Positions 63,101 through 64,000 of a stretch of DNA of 64,000 nucleotides are shown piece after piece. The notes under the pieces are model-generated. The model searched no databases. It was not told the DNA's origin and saw only the letters and a program-made list of their open reading frames with translations. Made by a program: the position numbers and the translations under genes. The DNA lies in NCBI RefSeq assembly GCF_020329505.1, contig NZ_JAGKJJ010000006.1:62001-126000 (forward strand). The letters are read 5' to 3'. Source of the stretch: Bradyrhizobium semiaridum (GTDB lineage: Bacteria > Pseudomonadota > Alphaproteobacteria > Rhizobiales > Xanthobacteraceae). Position 1 is the stretch's first letter, and the number at the start of each line of letters is the position of its first letter.

Positions 63101-63111
63101 GGCCGGAACGC

Positions 63112-64000
63112 TTACTTGACGCCCTTCGGAATGCTGAAGCAGTACATCCGATCGTCCTTCGACTTCACCCAGGCGGGGGTCGTGTAATAGGCGACGTTCT
63201 TCGAGCCCGGCTTGTCGCCGCTCTGCAGAAGCGCGATCACTGCGTCGGCGATGGTCTGCCCCTGCACGTCGGCGCGATACGACAGGTTCGCGGAGAACGC
63301 GCCCTGCTCCAGCAGATCGCAATCGGCCGGCTGTCCGTCGCTGGCAACGAACACCTTCACCTTGTCGCCCATGTTGGCCGCCTTGATCGCCTGGGCTGCG
63401 CCGGCGGTTTGCGGTCCCCAGACGCTGAGGATCCCGCACAGCTTGGGGTGCTGCTGCAACACAGTGGTCGTGATATCACCGGCCTTGTTGGCATCCCAGC
63501 TTGTCGGCTGCGAAGACACGACCTTGATCGACGGATCGGTCTTGAATACTTCCATGGCGCCGTTCTTCATATCGAGCGAATAGGCCGCGGTGGCCTCCCC
63601 CTCGAGGATCGCGATCTCCCCCGAACCCTTGCCGCCGCCGCACTGGTTGATCACCTCGCGAGCGATCTTGGTGCCAAGATCCTTGGCATCGACCCCGACA
63701 TAGGCATCGCTCAGGGTATTCGACGCCATGTTGACCTGCACGACATAGATGCCGGCGTCCATCGCACGCTTGAGCTCCTTGGCGAGCAGCGTGACGTTCG
63801 GATTTTGGACAACGAGCACGTCGGGCTTTTCATTGATATAGTCGCTGACGGTCTGCAGCTGGATGTCGGACTTCATGTTGGCGTCGCGCGTGACAAGTTT
63901 GATGCCGTAATCGTCGAAACGATCTTTCATCACACGCGTCCATTCGGATTCCAGAACACCCATCCAGACCGGCGACCAGGCCACCGTCTTGCCCTTCAGC
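63112..64000 (-). CDS. Sugar-type ABC substrate-binding protein, N-terminus outside the window
   Basis: The frame is open to base 64000 (reading ...LKGKTVAWSPVWMG), so only the signal peptide and first residues are missing. At least 295 residues are visible. The type I sugar-binding fold is shown by DYINEKPDVLVVQNPNVTLL, ELKRAMDAGIYVVQVNMASN and TVLQQHPKLCGILSVWGPQT. It is the receptor for the importer encoded downstream. A GTG at 63984 could be mistaken for a start but has coding sequence before it. Confidence 0.92.
   Translation of the reverse strand, partial: LKGKTVAWSPVWMGVLESEWTRVMKDRFDDYGIKLVTRDANMKSDIQLQTVSDYINEKPDVLVVQNPNVTLLAKELKRAMDAGIYVVQVNMASNTLSDAYVGVDAKDLGTKIAREVINQCGGGKGSGEIAILEGEATAAYSLDMKNGAMEVFKTDPSIKVVSSQPTSWDANKAGDITTTVLQQHPKLCGILSVWGPQTAGAAQAIKAANMGDKVKVFVASDGQPADCDLLEQGAFSANLSYRADVQGQTIADAVIALLQSGDKPGSKNVAYYTTPAWVKSKDDRMYCFSIPKGVK

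Overview
The window is about 64 kb of GC-rich DNA from an alphaproteobacterium, most likely Bradyrhizobium or a close relative such as Rhodopseudomonas. The inference rests on ROSE-type RNA thermometers in front of heat-shock genes, RpoH-type promoters of the form CTTGAA-N16-CTAxxT, several small heat-shock paralogues, and a dense load of ABC, TRAP and Bug-type uptake systems with acyl-CoA enzymes. No rRNA, tRNA, CRISPR array or intact insertion sequence was seen.
Layout. (1) 1-9974: two divergent operons share a mirrored promoter/operator region. Leftward are a class I CoA-transferase pair, a DMSO-reductase-type molybdenum enzyme, an AhpD-like peroxidase and a partial hotdog-like protein. Rightward are a spermidine-type ABC importer with both permeases fused in one chain, its binding protein and an IclR regulator. 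(2) 10241-15064: two methyltransferases, a Bug-type receptor and a winged-helix/TPR regulator. (3) 15252-32409: a proteostasis island entered through a decayed integrase and a broken cyoD. It carries three Hsp20 genes, an HtrA/DegP protease, groES-groEL, a frameshifted rpoH, an accessory ftsH, a KefF/MdaB-like quinone reductase with a LysR regulator, and many small secreted or unknown proteins. Four ROSE-like hairpins and four RpoH-type promoters tie it to heat. Its right end is a graveyard of ftsH, creatininase and rpoH fragments. (4) 32758-54140: a catabolic region. A 14-gene leftward operon (49276 to 35250) encodes a Liv-type ABC importer, two MmgE/PrpD proteins, an SDR, a CaiB CoA-transferase, an enoyl-CoA hydratase, an HMG-CoA-lyase-like enzyme, an acyl-CoA dehydrogenase, a racemase-like protein and an MBL hydrolase. 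A TRAP transporter with a frameshifted acyl-CoA ligase runs the other way. Two LacI-type operators lie between them, and a LacI regulator with an Old Yellow Enzyme is at the far end. (5) 54310-64000: an acyl-CoA dehydrogenase, an acyl-CoA ligase, a GntR/FCD regulator and a sugar-type ABC importer whose permease is fused to a strictosidine-synthase-like beta-propeller.
How the genes work together. Regions 1, 4 and 5 look like self-contained uptake, CoA-activation and oxidation modules, each with its own regulator; the substrates cannot be read from sequence. Region 3 looks like an acquired, partly decaying heat-tolerance island with its own (now split) sigma factor and RNA thermometers.
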